From assembly GCA_002310115.1 (NCBI GenBank), contig DBYI01000022.1, positions 282 to 17,152 of the forward strand: a stretch of 16,871 bases of DNA. The letters are read 5' to 3'. Below, piece by piece: positions 1-8,009 of the stretch. The position numbers were made by a program, and so were the translations under genes. Within the stretch, counting starts at the first letter, position 1, and every line of letters starts with the position of its first letter. This DNA comes from Ruminococcus flavefaciens (GTDB taxonomy: Bacteria; Bacillota; Clostridia; Oscillospirales; Ruminococcaceae). Under the pieces are notes generated by a model, which saw only the letters and a list, made by a program, of their open reading frames with translations, searched no databases and had not been told where the DNA came from.

Positions 1-315
1 ACAGCTGCAACTACTACAACTGCACAGCCTACAACGACAACATCGACAGTTGTAACAACTGTTTTTAATTATGGAGACATAGATAATAATGGTGAAATAA
101 ATGCTGTCGATGCTTCAAGAGTGCTTGCATATTATGCAAAAGCATCAACAAATGCAAATGGAGGTTTTACAGAGAATCAAATACTTGCAGCAGATGTTAA
201 TGGCGATGGTATTGTTGATGCAGTAGATGCGTCAAATATACTATCATATTATGCATATATTTCAACTTCAAAAGAAGAAATAATGTCTATAAAAGAATTT
301 ATGAAGATGAAATAA
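1..315 (+). CDS. C-terminal type I dockerin module of a secreted protein (partial)
   Basis: The reading frame is open from base 1 to the TAA at 313-315, so only the C-terminal 104 residues of a larger protein are present. They begin with a Thr-rich linker (about residues 1-20), then two dockerin repeats. The first starts GDIDNNGEINAVD and the second ADVNGDGIVDAVD; each has the Asp/Asn calcium ligands at loop positions 1, 3, 5, 9 and 12, and each is followed by an F-helix containing DAS(R/N)(V/I)L.YYA. Type I dockerins bind cohesins on scaffoldins, so the missing N-terminal part is probably a cellulosomal enzyme or other extracellular module. The tail after the second repeat is short and Lys-rich. 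This dockerin differs clearly in sequence from the one at 8010. The identity of the catalytic part cannot be judged from this window. Confidence 0.88.
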   Translation, partial: TAATTTTAQPTTTTSTVVTTVFNYGDIDNNGEINAVDASRVLAYYAKASTNANGGFTENQILAADVNGDGIVDAVDASNILSYYAYISTSKEEIMSIKEFMKMK

Positions 316-351
316 GAGTTCACCTAATAATTAAAGCAGGTATACAAGCAG

Positions 352-389
352 AAGCGTTCTCAAAGTCACGAGGACGCTTTTGTTTATTA
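352..389 (+). terminator. Rho-independent terminator after the dockerin gene
   Basis: A 10-bp stem (AAGCGTTCTC at 352-361 with GAGGACGCTT at 370-379, one T-G wobble) encloses an 8-nt loop and is followed by TTTTGTTTATT. It lies 37 bp after the stop codon of the dockerin gene. Confidence 0.8.
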
Positions 390-550
390 ATGATGTGATA
401 AATATATAATAAACACTGATATCTCACTATTGTTTTGGAATTGTCAAAAAAGCTCAGGCAACGAATATCAAAAGTCTTGAATGAGCAAGTGTCAGGAAGC
501 ATTAAGACTTAACCCAGTTTCTGAAATATTTAATTAGTCTCAACAATTAT
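390..550. other. Intergenic stretch without a recognised gene
   Basis: Between the two convergent terminators I see no ORF with a ribosome binding site, no RNA gene and no repeat. The 60-codon minus-strand frame over 320-502 overlaps the terminator of the neighbouring gene and has no recognisable protein features. Confidence 0.5.
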
Positions 551-552
551 CA

Positions 553-600
553 TAACAAAAACGGTTGTCCTTTCAAATTGATGATTTGAAAAGCCAACCG
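553..600 (-). terminator. Terminator of the oxidoreductase-corA unit
   Basis: Arms CGGTTG (562-567) and CAACCG (595-600), plus inner arms TTTCAAAT (571-578) and ATTTGAAA (584-591), form a long hairpin. Read on the minus strand it is followed by TTTTTGTTATG. On the plus strand it is followed by CTTTTAAAG, so it may act in both directions. It lies about 50 bp after the corA stop. Confidence 0.75.
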
Positions 601-649
601 CTTTTAAAGCTGTTATTTTACAGCCGCATTTTTTGTATTTAAGAATATA

Positions 650-1567
650 TCAAAGCCATTTCTTCTTTTTGAAAAAAATAAGACTGACAATTACAATAAT
701 TAAGCTAACTGCAATAATCACAGGATATGCTGCTTTATACTCGAGCTCAGGCATATATTTAAAATTCATTCCATACCAACCGGCAATAAGAGTTAGCGGC
801 ATGAATATAGAAGTTATCACCGTAAGCAGGGTCATTATGCGGTTCTGCTTGATATCGAGCTTTGACTGATAAAGGTCGCGTATCTGTATGGAATACTCGC
901 GAAGAGAAGCTGTAATATCATGAAGTCTCGAAACGCGTTGAGTGAAAAGATGAAAATATCTTGTGTTTTCCTTACTAAAGAAGTTGTTTTCGTTTTCTTC
1001 AAGCTCCTGACTGAGATCAAGAAGCTGCTCATAGTGAACACGAAGATCGCGAAGATCACTCCTGATACGACTCACGCGTTGAGATGGATCCTGTATCTCA
1101 CCATCAAGGATATCAGACTCAATGGTATCCAACTCCTTGTCAACACATTCCAGAAATTGCTGATCATGAGAGACTATCTGCTCAAGGAAGTCAAAAATAA
1201 AACGTTCAAGACTTGGCATTGCCCATTTCTTTGTACTTATAATAATGTTTATAGTCTTGTTCACAAAACCGCTGTCGTCTATAAAAACTATTCCCTTTTC
1301 ATCTAGAGCAAATGCGAAATTTGTCGCTGGAGCCGAGATATTTTCCCTGTTCGGAACAGAAAACGTACCAGTCAGTGAGTCGTAGTTCACCTCAGCTTTT
1401 GTGGTATGCACAGCAGAAAAATCAATGTCCATTTCGATTCCCATATCAAATCTCTCTCTATTTTCAAGCCACTCCATTGATGTCAGAACTGCAACAAATT
1501 TTCCGCCTTTTCCTTTAAAATCAAGCTTATTTGTTTTTTCTAGCGTATTTTTTATATAATAATACAT
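650..1567 (-). CDS. CorA-family divalent cation (Mg2+/Co2+) transporter
   Basis: This 305-residue protein is close to the usual CorA length. The N-terminal two thirds is a soluble cytoplasmic domain with a long charged helical stretch (about residues 125-245) as in the CorA funnel. Two transmembrane helices lie at the C-terminus. The first ends in the signature AGWYGMNF followed by MPELEY, the GMN selectivity filter and periplasmic loop of the family. The second (AYPVIIAVSLIIVIVSLIFF) is followed by a Lys-rich end. CorA proteins form pentameric Mg2+ channels in the cytoplasmic membrane. The ATG start is preceded by AGGAG with good spacing. The upstream oxidoreductase stops 41 bp before the start and no promoter or terminator is obvious between them, so the two may be cotranscribed. 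The family call is secure; the transported metal is inferred. Confidence 0.92.
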   Translation of the reverse strand: MYYYIKNTLEKTNKLDFKGKGGKFVAVLTSMEWLENRERFDMGIEMDIDFSAVHTTKAEVNYDSLTGTFSVPNRENISAPATNFAFALDEKGIVFIDDSGFVNKTINIIISTKKWAMPSLERFIFDFLEQIVSHDQQFLECVDKELDTIESDILDGEIQDPSQRVSRIRSDLRDLRVHYEQLLDLSQELEENENNFFSKENTRYFHLFTQRVSRLHDITASLREYSIQIRDLYQSKLDIKQNRIMTLLTVITSIFMPLTLIAGWYGMNFKYMPELEYKAAYPVIIAVSLIIVIVSLIFFKKKKWL

Positions 1568-1608
1568 GACTGTACTCCTGTTTTAATTATGGTGCAGACT
1601 CATCTTTT

Positions 1609-3264
1609 TCACCGCAACATTCCCAGCGCATGTTTTGCTGCTATCATTCCGAAAGTATAGCAACGGCCAAGTGAAAGTCCTGTCTGATGGAATGGGTAAT
1701 CAGCTCCGCCATAGAACGGTCCGCCAAGGTTGCCTGCACAGTAAAGCCCTTCTATCGGTTTGCCATCAGAATCAAGAGCCTGTGCGTTTTCGTTTGTGAT
1801 CACTCCAGAAACTTCAGCTGAAACACGAATATGCTTCCTTGCTCCCCAAAAAGGGGCTTTTTCAATTTTATGCATATACTTCGCAGGCTTGCCGAAGTCT
1901 GTATCAAATCCCTTTTCACAGAGCTCATTATATCTGTCTATCGAGGCCTTCATAATGTCATACGGAATGCCCAGTTCTTTTGCAAGTTCCTCAAGAGTAT
2001 CGCACCTATGTAAGTCAATAAGATTCCTGAAAACCCCCTGTGGCTCTTCAACAGCTCCGGGGATAAACTTCTCCATAACAAAAGGCGGAACGCAACCGTC
2101 TACGAACTCGTCCTTGCTCCACTCAGTATAGTTACTGTCATATATAGCACAGTACCAGCCTTTTGAACCATCCTTGTGATCGGCATCCAGCATGGTACCT
2201 TTGAATTTTGGCTGATATTTAAGAAGGTTACCCATGTAAACGAAACCTGTGTATTCGTTTGTGAAACGCTTGCCGTCCATGTTAAGATAAAGAAACGGTT
2301 CCTCGAACATAAGGGCGGAGTCGAAATCGTGCATCATCTTTGTATGACCTAGATTCTCCATTTTCGCACCTGCGCTTATTGCTAGGATATGACCGTCACC
2401 CGTCTTTCCGAACTGCTTCTTATCAAACTCCGCAATATCAGGACACCATCGCTTTACCATGGCGGAATTGTTGGTATAGTCGCCCGTAGCAAGTATGACT
2501 GCCTTCGAAGCGTTGAACTGTATGTATTTTCCATTCTTGTCCTTTGCTATAACGCCCGAAACTCTCTTTCCGTCCATAACCAACTTTACTGCAGGCGTTG
2601 AGAAATAAGCGTGAAGATTGTCATGCTTATCCATTACATTATTCAATGCATTATGAAGGGCATTTCCTACATTAAGAGGCTTTGGACCTATCCAAGGAGC
2701 CCAGAAATAACAGTGATCATCACCATAATCGTAGCTATTCATGCGATCTCTCCACACACCTGTGAAGTCACCGCTGGTACTTCTGAACGCGCAGAGTTTG
2801 TCTCCATCATTAAGAAGCTTGACACTATCAGCATTGTTATCCACTTTGCTGCCGTCACCATATTCGGTTTCCTTTGTAAGTCCTGCACGGTTGAGGAACC
2901 ACATCATGGCTTCTTCAGAATGCTCAGCATACGCACGAAGCTGCTTAGTATCAGCTCTCCAGTCGCAGAGACTATTGGTATGGTGTATCCACTTTGAAAT
3001 GCCTGCCTCAGTGGAGCGCGACTTTATAATAGCAGAACCACAGTTGCCTTGAGATATTACGGTTGCTTCTTTCTGCAAAAGAACAGTATCGGCACCAAGC
3101 TCAGCCGCCCAACCTGCCGCAGGTACGCCCGAAGCGCCTGCACCTACGACTACTATTTCGTGGTCTTCCGTACGATAAGGGACTATGTTTCCCAGCTCAC
3201 AGCATGAATCAATTATTTCTTCCGCCGTTATTCCCTCAGGTATTGCATTTACTGTATTATCCAT
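1609..3264 (-). CDS. FAD-dependent oxidoreductase, fumarate reductase/succinate dehydrogenase flavoprotein family
   Basis: A 551-residue protein. A Rossmann dinucleotide fold begins near residue 37 (IVVVGAGASGVPAA, ending in an acidic/hydrophobic strand with LLQKE). The middle contains MDGKRFTNE, a hallmark of the FAD_binding_2 family. The C-terminus has the second FAD contact region, with EGLYCAGNLGG, an ADYPFHQTG stretch and SLGRCYTFGMIAAKHA. It lacks a heme or FMN-binding domain and has no Tat or Sec signal, so it should be cytoplasmic. Related enzymes reduce fumarate, urocanate, enoates or steroid double bonds; the substrate here cannot be read from the sequence. The first about 35 residues are an extension before the fold. 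The ATG has AGGAAGG upstream and a good promoter. A flavodoxin is encoded divergently and could be an electron donor, which is inference only. Confidence 0.85.
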   Translation of the reverse strand: MDNTVNAIPEGITAEEIIDSCCELGNIVPYRTEDHEIVVVGAGASGVPAAGWAAELGADTVLLQKEATVISQGNCGSAIIKSRSTEAGISKWIHHTNSLCDWRADTKQLRAYAEHSEEAMMWFLNRAGLTKETEYGDGSKVDNNADSVKLLNDGDKLCAFRSTSGDFTGVWRDRMNSYDYGDDHCYFWAPWIGPKPLNVGNALHNALNNVMDKHDNLHAYFSTPAVKLVMDGKRVSGVIAKDKNGKYIQFNASKAVILATGDYTNNSAMVKRWCPDIAEFDKKQFGKTGDGHILAISAGAKMENLGHTKMMHDFDSALMFEEPFLYLNMDGKRFTNEYTGFVYMGNLLKYQPKFKGTMLDADHKDGSKGWYCAIYDSNYTEWSKDEFVDGCVPPFVMEKFIPGAVEEPQGVFRNLIDLHRCDTLEELAKELGIPYDIMKASIDRYNELCEKGFDTDFGKPAKYMHKIEKAPFWGARKHIRVSAEVSGVITNENAQALDSDGKPIEGLYCAGNLGGPFYGGADYPFHQTGLSLGRCYTFGMIAAKHALGMLR

Positions 3265-3299
3265 GATATTTCATCCTTCCTAAAAAACTGTATGATTAA

Positions 3300-3327
3300 A
3301 TTATACCACTTATAACTGAAAAGTCAA
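3300..3327 (-). promoter_or_regulatory. Sigma-70 type promoter for the oxidoreductase-corA unit
   Basis: On the minus strand, TTGACT (3322-3327) is separated by 16 bp from TATAAT (3300-3305). It lies about 35 bp upstream of the oxidoreductase start and diverges from the flavodoxin promoter. Confidence 0.75.
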
Positions 3328-3345
3328 TTCATTTATGAAAACACC

Positions 3346-3374
3346 TTGAAATAAGAACGCAGTTGTGGTATAAT
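3346..3374 (+). promoter_or_regulatory. Sigma-70 type promoter for flavodoxin-hydrolase
   Basis: TTGAAA (3346-3351), a 17-bp spacer, then TATAAT (3369-3374). It is about 43 bp upstream of the flavodoxin ATG. Confidence 0.82.
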
Positions 3375-3417
3375 CATTCCATAAGATACCTATTTTTCTG
3401 AAAGGCAGGGAAAAACC

Positions 3418-3861
3418 ATGAAAACATTAGTAGCATATTTCAGCGCAGAAACAGGCAAGACACGCAAGATCGCAGAGGAAATCGCAGAAAAACTCAGTGC
3501 CGATATCCATGAGATAAAGCCTGAGGAGCCATACACTGCTGCCGACCTCAAATGGATGAATCCTCTTGCACGCTGCAACCGTGAGAAAATAGGCAAAAAG
3601 GACGTTTCCGTTGCAGACAGGGTGCAGAACTGGGATGAATACGACACGGTATATCTCGGATTTCCCATATGGTATTACGCAGCTCCAAACGTAGTCAATA
3701 CCTTCTGCAAGAACTATGATTGGGCAGGCAAGACTATCCGCATTTTCGCCACATCTGGCAGCAGCGGTATAGGAAAGACCGCCGAAAAACTCGAACCCTA
3801 TGTCAAGGGCGGAAAGATAGAGGATGCCAAAAGAGTCACTTCCGCTGCCGAGGTGCTCTGA
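3418..3861 (+). CDS. Flavodoxin (FMN electron carrier)
   Basis: This 147-residue protein has the length of a short-chain flavodoxin. The first strand and FMN phosphate loop are seen in TLVAYFSAETGKTRKIA (residues 3-19). The second flavin contact is at YLGFPIWYYAAP (about residues 80-91), with aromatic residues positioned to stack on the isoalloxazine ring. The third is FATSGSSGIGKT (about 117-128). Flavodoxins carry electrons in the cytoplasm between reductases and flavoenzymes. The start is the ATG after AAGGCAGGG. The alpha/beta hydrolase follows 32 bp downstream and probably shares the transcript. The divergent FAD oxidoreductase is a possible partner, but only gene position suggests this. 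Confidence 0.9.
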   Translation: MKTLVAYFSAETGKTRKIAEEIAEKLSADIHEIKPEEPYTAADLKWMNPLARCNREKIGKKDVSVADRVQNWDEYDTVYLGFPIWYYAAPNVVNTFCKNYDWAGKTIRIFATSGSSGIGKTAEKLEPYVKGGKIEDAKRVTSAAEVL

Positions 3862-3893
3862 CATAAGGAAATTCTTTAAAAAGGACGCTATCC

Positions 3894-4796
3894 ATGAATT
3901 TTATATTAAAAAAGTTAATACGGTTTTCCATGAGAGACTTTATCGCACTGACAAAGCTCGATAATCCCGAATTCGGCGTAGGACTTGCAGAACTGAAAAA
4001 AAAGCTCCCTCAGAACTCGGCACCGCCAAAAAGCGTAAAGGTAAAAATGGAAATAAAAAGACGCAGAGTAACAGGCGGCGTCTGCTACATCGCAAGGGAC
4101 AAGCAAAACAGGAGCAATAAAAAGGTTCTGTTTATCCACGGAGGAGGATTTTTCCTTGAAGCCATGCCCCTGCACTGGAGACTTTGTCAGCGACTTGCAA
4201 GAGATACGGGCTGTGAGATAATATTTCCCGAGTATCCTATGGTTCCCGAGAGCGACGCCAAGGAGTGCCACATCATGCTCATGGAAGTCTACAGGAAGCT
4301 CATGAAAAACTGCCGTCCCGAAGATGTGACCATAATAGGGGATTCAGCGGGCGGTACTCTCTCCCTTTCCTTGTCCATGCTCGCAAGGGACAGGGGACTA
4401 CCACTTGCAAATGAGATAATACTCATCTCTCCGGGTTTCATAATCGGAGAAATGAACGAAAAAGAGCAGAAAAGGGCAGAATATATCAAAAAGAACGACG
4501 CTATCCTTGGGCTTTTTCCCGTAAGCAAGATAAGCGAGCTTTGGCTAGGAGACCTGGACGTGAGCGAATACCGAGCCGACGCCACAAAGGGCAGTATCAT
4601 GGAACTTCCGCATATAACAATGTTTTCGGGAACTCATGATATGATGAACATTCCCGCAAGGCGTTTTGCCGCAAAAATGAAAAAAGAAGGACACCCGTTC
4701 ACATATTTTGAGAAAAAAGGCGGAGCTCACGACTATGCTTTATTAAAAAAGAGCCGTGAGGAATACGATATCATGGTATCAAAGATAAAAGTATAG
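3894..4796 (+). CDS. Alpha/beta hydrolase, hormone-sensitive-lipase-like esterase
   Basis: A 300-residue protein with the layout of the HSL (bacterial family IV, Abhydrolase_3) esterases. The oxyanion-hole motif HGGGFF is near residue 82. The nucleophile elbow GDSAGG is near residue 149, with Ser as the catalytic residue. The acid is probably the Asp in SGTHDMM, and the catalytic His is in KGGAHDYAL near the C-terminus, so the triad appears complete. These enzymes hydrolyse short acyl esters. There is no signal peptide, so it is predicted to be cytoplasmic, although the first about 20 residues are basic and hydrophobic. The ATG is preceded by AAGGA at 9 nt. It lies 32 bp after the flavodoxin stop. 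The natural substrate is unknown. Confidence 0.85.
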   Translation: MNFILKKLIRFSMRDFIALTKLDNPEFGVGLAELKKKLPQNSAPPKSVKVKMEIKRRRVTGGVCYIARDKQNRSNKKVLFIHGGGFFLEAMPLHWRLCQRLARDTGCEIIFPEYPMVPESDAKECHIMLMEVYRKLMKNCRPEDVTIIGDSAGGTLSLSLSMLARDRGLPLANEIILISPGFIIGEMNEKEQKRAEYIKKNDAILGLFPVSKISELWLGDLDVSEYRADATKGSIMELPHITMFSGTHDMMNIPARRFAAKMKKEGHPFTYFEKKGGAHDYALLKKSREEYDIMVSKIKV

Positions 4797-4816
4797 ACCG
4801 AAAATGACATATAAAA

Positions 4817-4849
4817 AGTTCTCCCCGAACTGCTTTTGCAGTTCGGGGA
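4817..4849 (-). terminator. Shared hairpin terminator between convergent genes
   Basis: A perfect 12-bp stem (TCCCCGAACTGC at 4822-4833 and GCAGTTCGGGGA at 4838-4849) closes a TTTT loop. On the minus strand it is followed by GAACTTTTTATAT, which suits the Ig-repeat gene. On the plus strand the following bases are not T-rich, but the hairpin could still end the hydrolase transcript. Confidence 0.75.
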
Positions 4850-4866
4850 ATCTCATTATCGTACTA

Positions 4867-7734
4867 TTATTTAAAGTTACTCTTGTATACACTGAATGTT
4901 GAAGCGCTTACTGCTGTACCTGTAGCGTCTGTTATCTCACATCTGTAAATATCATAGTTATCTACATAGCGGGTTTTCCATCCGCCATAATATCCTGCGT
5001 AATACTCCTCTTTATATGTTCCCGAAGTTGTGCTGCTCTTATATACTGTATAAGTTATATTTGAGATATTACTTGTAGAATAGGAGGATATAAGCTTTTC
5101 GGTCTTATAATTATATTTTTCTTCCGCTGTCCTCTTATACCATCTTACTGTATATGGTCCAAAGCCCTCAGAGCCCTTTACTGTAAGAGTACCTGTAGAG
5201 GTACCATATGATGTGCTTGTTTTAAGCTCCATAGGATCGGCAATGTATACTCTCGGTCCCCAGAGATATGCATATCCGGGTTCGTAAGAATGCTCGCAGG
5301 TAATGCAGCATCTGTAGATATCACCCTTTGATGTGCCTGCATATACATAGAGCTCGGGGTCGTGACAGTCTGTGTATACCCACTCATTCGTGCCTGCTGC
5401 CATTTTCTGCCAGTAGTAGTAATAATAATTACCGGAGCCGCCTGCCGCACTTGCCTTGAGGTGGTAGTAATTGCCTTCCCGTTCTGCGTATACGGGGAAA
5501 GTGTTTTTAAATCTGAGGTAATCCTTTGTAAGTGTAACTGTGTCGCTTGTGAGCGTCTTTCCGTCTGCGTCAACGATAGTGCAGTAGTATTTACCCGGCT
5601 CATATGCTGTCAGGTCAGCTGTATTGCCTATATAGCCGCCGTCCTTTCTCCATGTATACTTATACGGAGTCTTACCGCCTGTTACTCCTACTGAAAGCTT
5701 GTAGCCCTTGTCGGAAGCGATAACGCCGCTCTTAGGCTGTGATGTTATACGGTATGTGATAACTGTTACTGTCTTGTTTGCTGAATATACTGTTTGATTT
5801 GCCTGGTCTATTATCTTGCAGTAGTATGTTCCTGCCGTACCTGTGGTGTAAGTTCTTGATGTAGCGCCGCTTATAGCCGTACCGTTGCTCTTGTACCACT
5901 GATACTTGAGAGTTCCATAGCCGCCTGTCATGCTAACTGAAAGTGTAGTGCTGCTGCCGCTGTTGATACTTACGTTTCCTGACTGTGAAGAGATAGCAAG
6001 CTTGTTTACTACGGTGATATTGCTTGAATACTTATACTGTCCCAGTTCGTCTGTTATCTTGCAGTAATATATGCCTGCCGATGTTGCGCTGTACATATAG
6101 CTGTCAGCGCCGCTTACAGCTGTGCCGTTGCCCTTGTACCACTGATACTTGAGAGTTCCATAGCCGCCGCTTGCATATACCTTGAGTGAAGCTGTTCCGC
6201 CCGATGAAAGTACGGGGTAATTCTGAGTCTGCGATGTGATAGATATAGCATTTGCTACTGTAACTACAACTGTATTTGTATAAACGCTCTGTCCCGAAGC
6301 GTCTTTGATGAGGCAGTAATAATTGCCCGAAGAAGAAGCATTGTATGTGCCTGAAGCTGCTCCGCTTATAGTTGAGCCGTTCTTATACCACTGATATGTA
6401 TAAGGTGATTTTCCGCCGCTTACGCCGACTGAAAGAGCCGCTGTCTTTCCGTTTGCTACTGTCTGGGACTTTGGCTGTGTAGTTACAGCAAGCTTTGCAA
6501 TGACCTCGCAGGTCCTGCTCTTTATGGACTGTCCCAAATTGTCGGAAACGATACAGTAATAGCTGCCTGCTGTTGTAGTGCCGTAGCTCTGACTTGTTGC
6601 TCCGCTTACAGCTGAACCGTTCTTGTACCACTGATAGGAGTATGTTCCGTATCCGCCCTTTGCAGCGACCTTGAGCACTACTCCGCTTGCAGGCATGATC
6701 TCCTTATCGCTGAGATCGGTGGTGAGGACCAGATCCTCGGCAACATAGACCGTTCCGTATCTTCCTGTTATCTCCTGCCCGAGGGAGTCTGTTACCTTGC
6801 AGTTGTACCTGCCTGCAGAAGTAACGGTATATACTGCGGAATTTGAGTCGGCTATCTCTGCACCGTCCTTGTACCACTGATAGGTATAGGGGGCAAGTCC
6901 GCCCGATATCTCCACAGACATCTCTCCGCTTCCGCCCTCTGCGATGTAGATATCATCGGGAAGCTTTGTGAATGACAGTGTCGATACGATATTGACAGCC
7001 TTTGAGGTGGCCTTGAAGCCGATGTAATCGGTGACCTTGCAGGTATACTTACCTACCTCTGCTGCGGTATATGTTGCGGAAGTCGCACCCTTTACCGCTG
7101 TACCGTCCTTGTACCACTGATAAGAAAGTGTACCGAATCCGCCCTTGACTTCAACGCCAAGCTGCACGGACTCGCCGTATTTCAGTATGTACGCGTCCTT
7201 ATCATTGGTAACGCTTACAGAAATGTTGCCTTTTCTTCCGACTATCTCAAGCTCATAATCCTGAGAAAGGATATTGGAAAGCTTTTCTGCATCACCTGCT
7301 GTGACACCCACACAGAAGAGAACAGGACCATTTTCGAGAGCGGCGTCTATCTGCTTGCACAGCTCTTCATATTCTTCGGTCTTTTTCTTTCCTATACCTG
7401 CCTCATGCGCTATCCCGGGTTCAAACTTCTGCTTTTTCTTAGATGTGATAATAATAGCGTAAGGACCTGTTTCAGCGGAAGAAGGCATTGTGAAGATAGG
7501 CTCCACGTTCAGATTGCTTATGGAACTTGGTCTGAGACCGTCAATGCTTCCTTTCCTGAATAGCATCTGATCATCTTCGGGAAAGTCAGATTCTGTTTCT
7601 TCAAAAACGATTTCTTTTATTTCGGATCCGCTAGATATTGTTTCAGCAGCGCTTGCCGAAACGGCTGTGATACCATTCTGCAGAGTCAGAGCTCCGAGCA
7701 ATAATGCTAACATTTTCTTTGAACACTTTTTCAT
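4867..7734 (-). CDS. Large secreted protein with nine tandem Ig-like domains
   Basis: A 955-residue protein. Residues 1-30 form a Sec signal peptide (Lys-rich start, hydrophobic core, cleavage near SASAA). Residues 31-90 are acidic and low in structure. Residues 91-167 form a separate small alpha/beta-looking domain. From about residue 170 to the end there are nine Ig-like repeats of about 80 residues. Seven are regular, built as GG(Y/F)GT..YQWYK.G..(I/V)SGA....Y....G.YYC.(I/V).D, and the last two are longer and divergent. Each keeps the YxC cysteine of the F strand, but the partner cysteine of the B strand is absent. There is no dockerin, LPXTG or C-terminal membrane helix, so it is probably released or held non-covalently. 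The ATG follows CGGAGG at 8 nt. The function is unknown; adhesion or glycan binding is the usual inference. An orphan Shine-Dalgarno and 21-bp repeats lie upstream. Confidence 0.85.
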   Translation of the reverse strand: MKKCSKKMLALLLGALTLQNGITAVSASAAETISSGSEIKEIVFEETESDFPEDDQMLFRKGSIDGLRPSSISNLNVEPIFTMPSSAETGPYAIIITSKKKQKFEPGIAHEAGIGKKKTEEYEELCKQIDAALENGPVLFCVGVTAGDAEKLSNILSQDYELEIVGRKGNISVSVTNDKDAYILKYGESVQLGVEVKGGFGTLSYQWYKDGTAVKGATSATYTAAEVGKYTCKVTDYIGFKATSKAVNIVSTLSFTKLPDDIYIAEGGSGEMSVEISGGLAPYTYQWYKDGAEIADSNSAVYTVTSAGRYNCKVTDSLGQEITGRYGTVYVAEDLVLTTDLSDKEIMPASGVVLKVAAKGGYGTYSYQWYKNGSAVSGATSQSYGTTTAGSYYCIVSDNLGQSIKSRTCEVIAKLAVTTQPKSQTVANGKTAALSVGVSGGKSPYTYQWYKNGSTISGAASGTYNASSSGNYYCLIKDASGQSVYTNTVVVTVANAISITSQTQNYPVLSSGGTASLKVYASGGYGTLKYQWYKGNGTAVSGADSYMYSATSAGIYYCKITDELGQYKYSSNITVVNKLAISSQSGNVSINSGSSTTLSVSMTGGYGTLKYQWYKSNGTAISGATSRTYTTGTAGTYYCKIIDQANQTVYSANKTVTVITYRITSQPKSGVIASDKGYKLSVGVTGGKTPYKYTWRKDGGYIGNTADLTAYEPGKYYCTIVDADGKTLTSDTVTLTKDYLRFKNTFPVYAEREGNYYHLKASAAGGSGNYYYYYWQKMAAGTNEWVYTDCHDPELYVYAGTSKGDIYRCCITCEHSYEPGYAYLWGPRVYIADPMELKTSTSYGTSTGTLTVKGSEGFGPYTVRWYKRTAEEKYNYKTEKLISSYSTSNISNITYTVYKSSTTSGTYKEEYYAGYYGGWKTRYVDNYDIYRCEITDATGTAVSASTFSVYKSNFK

Positions 7735-7813
7735 AAAAACAACCTCCGTTTAAATAAATTTTTGATATCCACCTGTGAACGTTGCCGGATAACAGTTACC
7801 CCCTGAGTTTTCA

Positions 7814-7825
7814 CCTCCTTTTTTA
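7814..7825 (-). promoter_or_regulatory. Orphan Shine-Dalgarno in the leader of the Ig-repeat gene
   Basis: The minus strand reads TAAAAAAGGAGG here and continues TGA (to 7812), an extended match to the anti-Shine-Dalgarno end of 16S rRNA. No ATG, GTG or TTG lies at translating distance, and the real gene has its own CGGAGG about 70 bp further on. The same 12 bases occur in the leader of the xylanase gene (10331-10342). Confidence 0.6.
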
Positions 7826-7851
7826 TTTTGTTATCCGTGTTTTTCACTGTC

Positions 7852-7880
7852 ATTATGATATCACATACGGAAGCCGTTTG
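7852..7880 (-). promoter_or_regulatory. Weak candidate promoter of the Ig-repeat gene
   Basis: On the minus strand, CATAAT (7852-7857) could be a -10 element, with only a poor -35 (CAAACG, 7875-7880) at 17 bp. A weak -35 beneath a repeated upstream site is what an activator-dependent promoter would look like, but the call is tentative. Confidence 0.35.
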
Positions 7881-7882
7881 GA

Positions 7883-7940
7883 ACGTGTCATTTGTCACTT
7901 TCTGCGTGAGATTTGTCACCTATCAAGTGAGTATTGTCAC
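7883..7940 (-). promoter_or_regulatory. Three direct repeats with 21-bp period, candidate operator
   Basis: TTTGTCAC at 7891, TTTGTCAC at 7912 and ATTGTCAC at 7933 on the plus strand are spaced exactly 21 bp apart. GTGAG recurs within the intervals. On the minus strand the blocks read AATGACACGT (7892-7883), AATCTCACGC (7913-7904) and ATACTCACTT (7934-7925). The period is two helical turns, typical of LytTR-type direct-repeat operators. The similarity to the agr-locus core is partial. Confidence 0.5.
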
Positions 7941-7941
7941 T

Positions 7942-7986
7942 ATCAAAAGAAAAAAGGCATAAAGAAGTAAATTCTTTATGCCTTTT
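7942..7986 (-). terminator. Terminator of the xylanase-esterase gene
   Basis: A perfect 15-bp stem (AAAAGGCATAAAGAA at 7952-7966, complementary arm 7972-7986) closes a 5-nt loop. On the minus strand it is followed by TTCTTTTGA. It is 23 bp after the stop of the 8010 gene and isolates it from the Ig-repeat gene. Confidence 0.88.
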
Positions 7987-8009
7987 CCCGGTATAGGGTA
8001 AATTATGTC

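Noticed and set aside
7731..7919. 62-codon minus-strand ORF that overlaps the Ig-protein start by ATGA
   Set aside because: Its only early start is a GTG inside the 21-bp repeats, with no ribosome site. The frame runs through the leader and orphan Shine-Dalgarno, and the product has no protein-like features.
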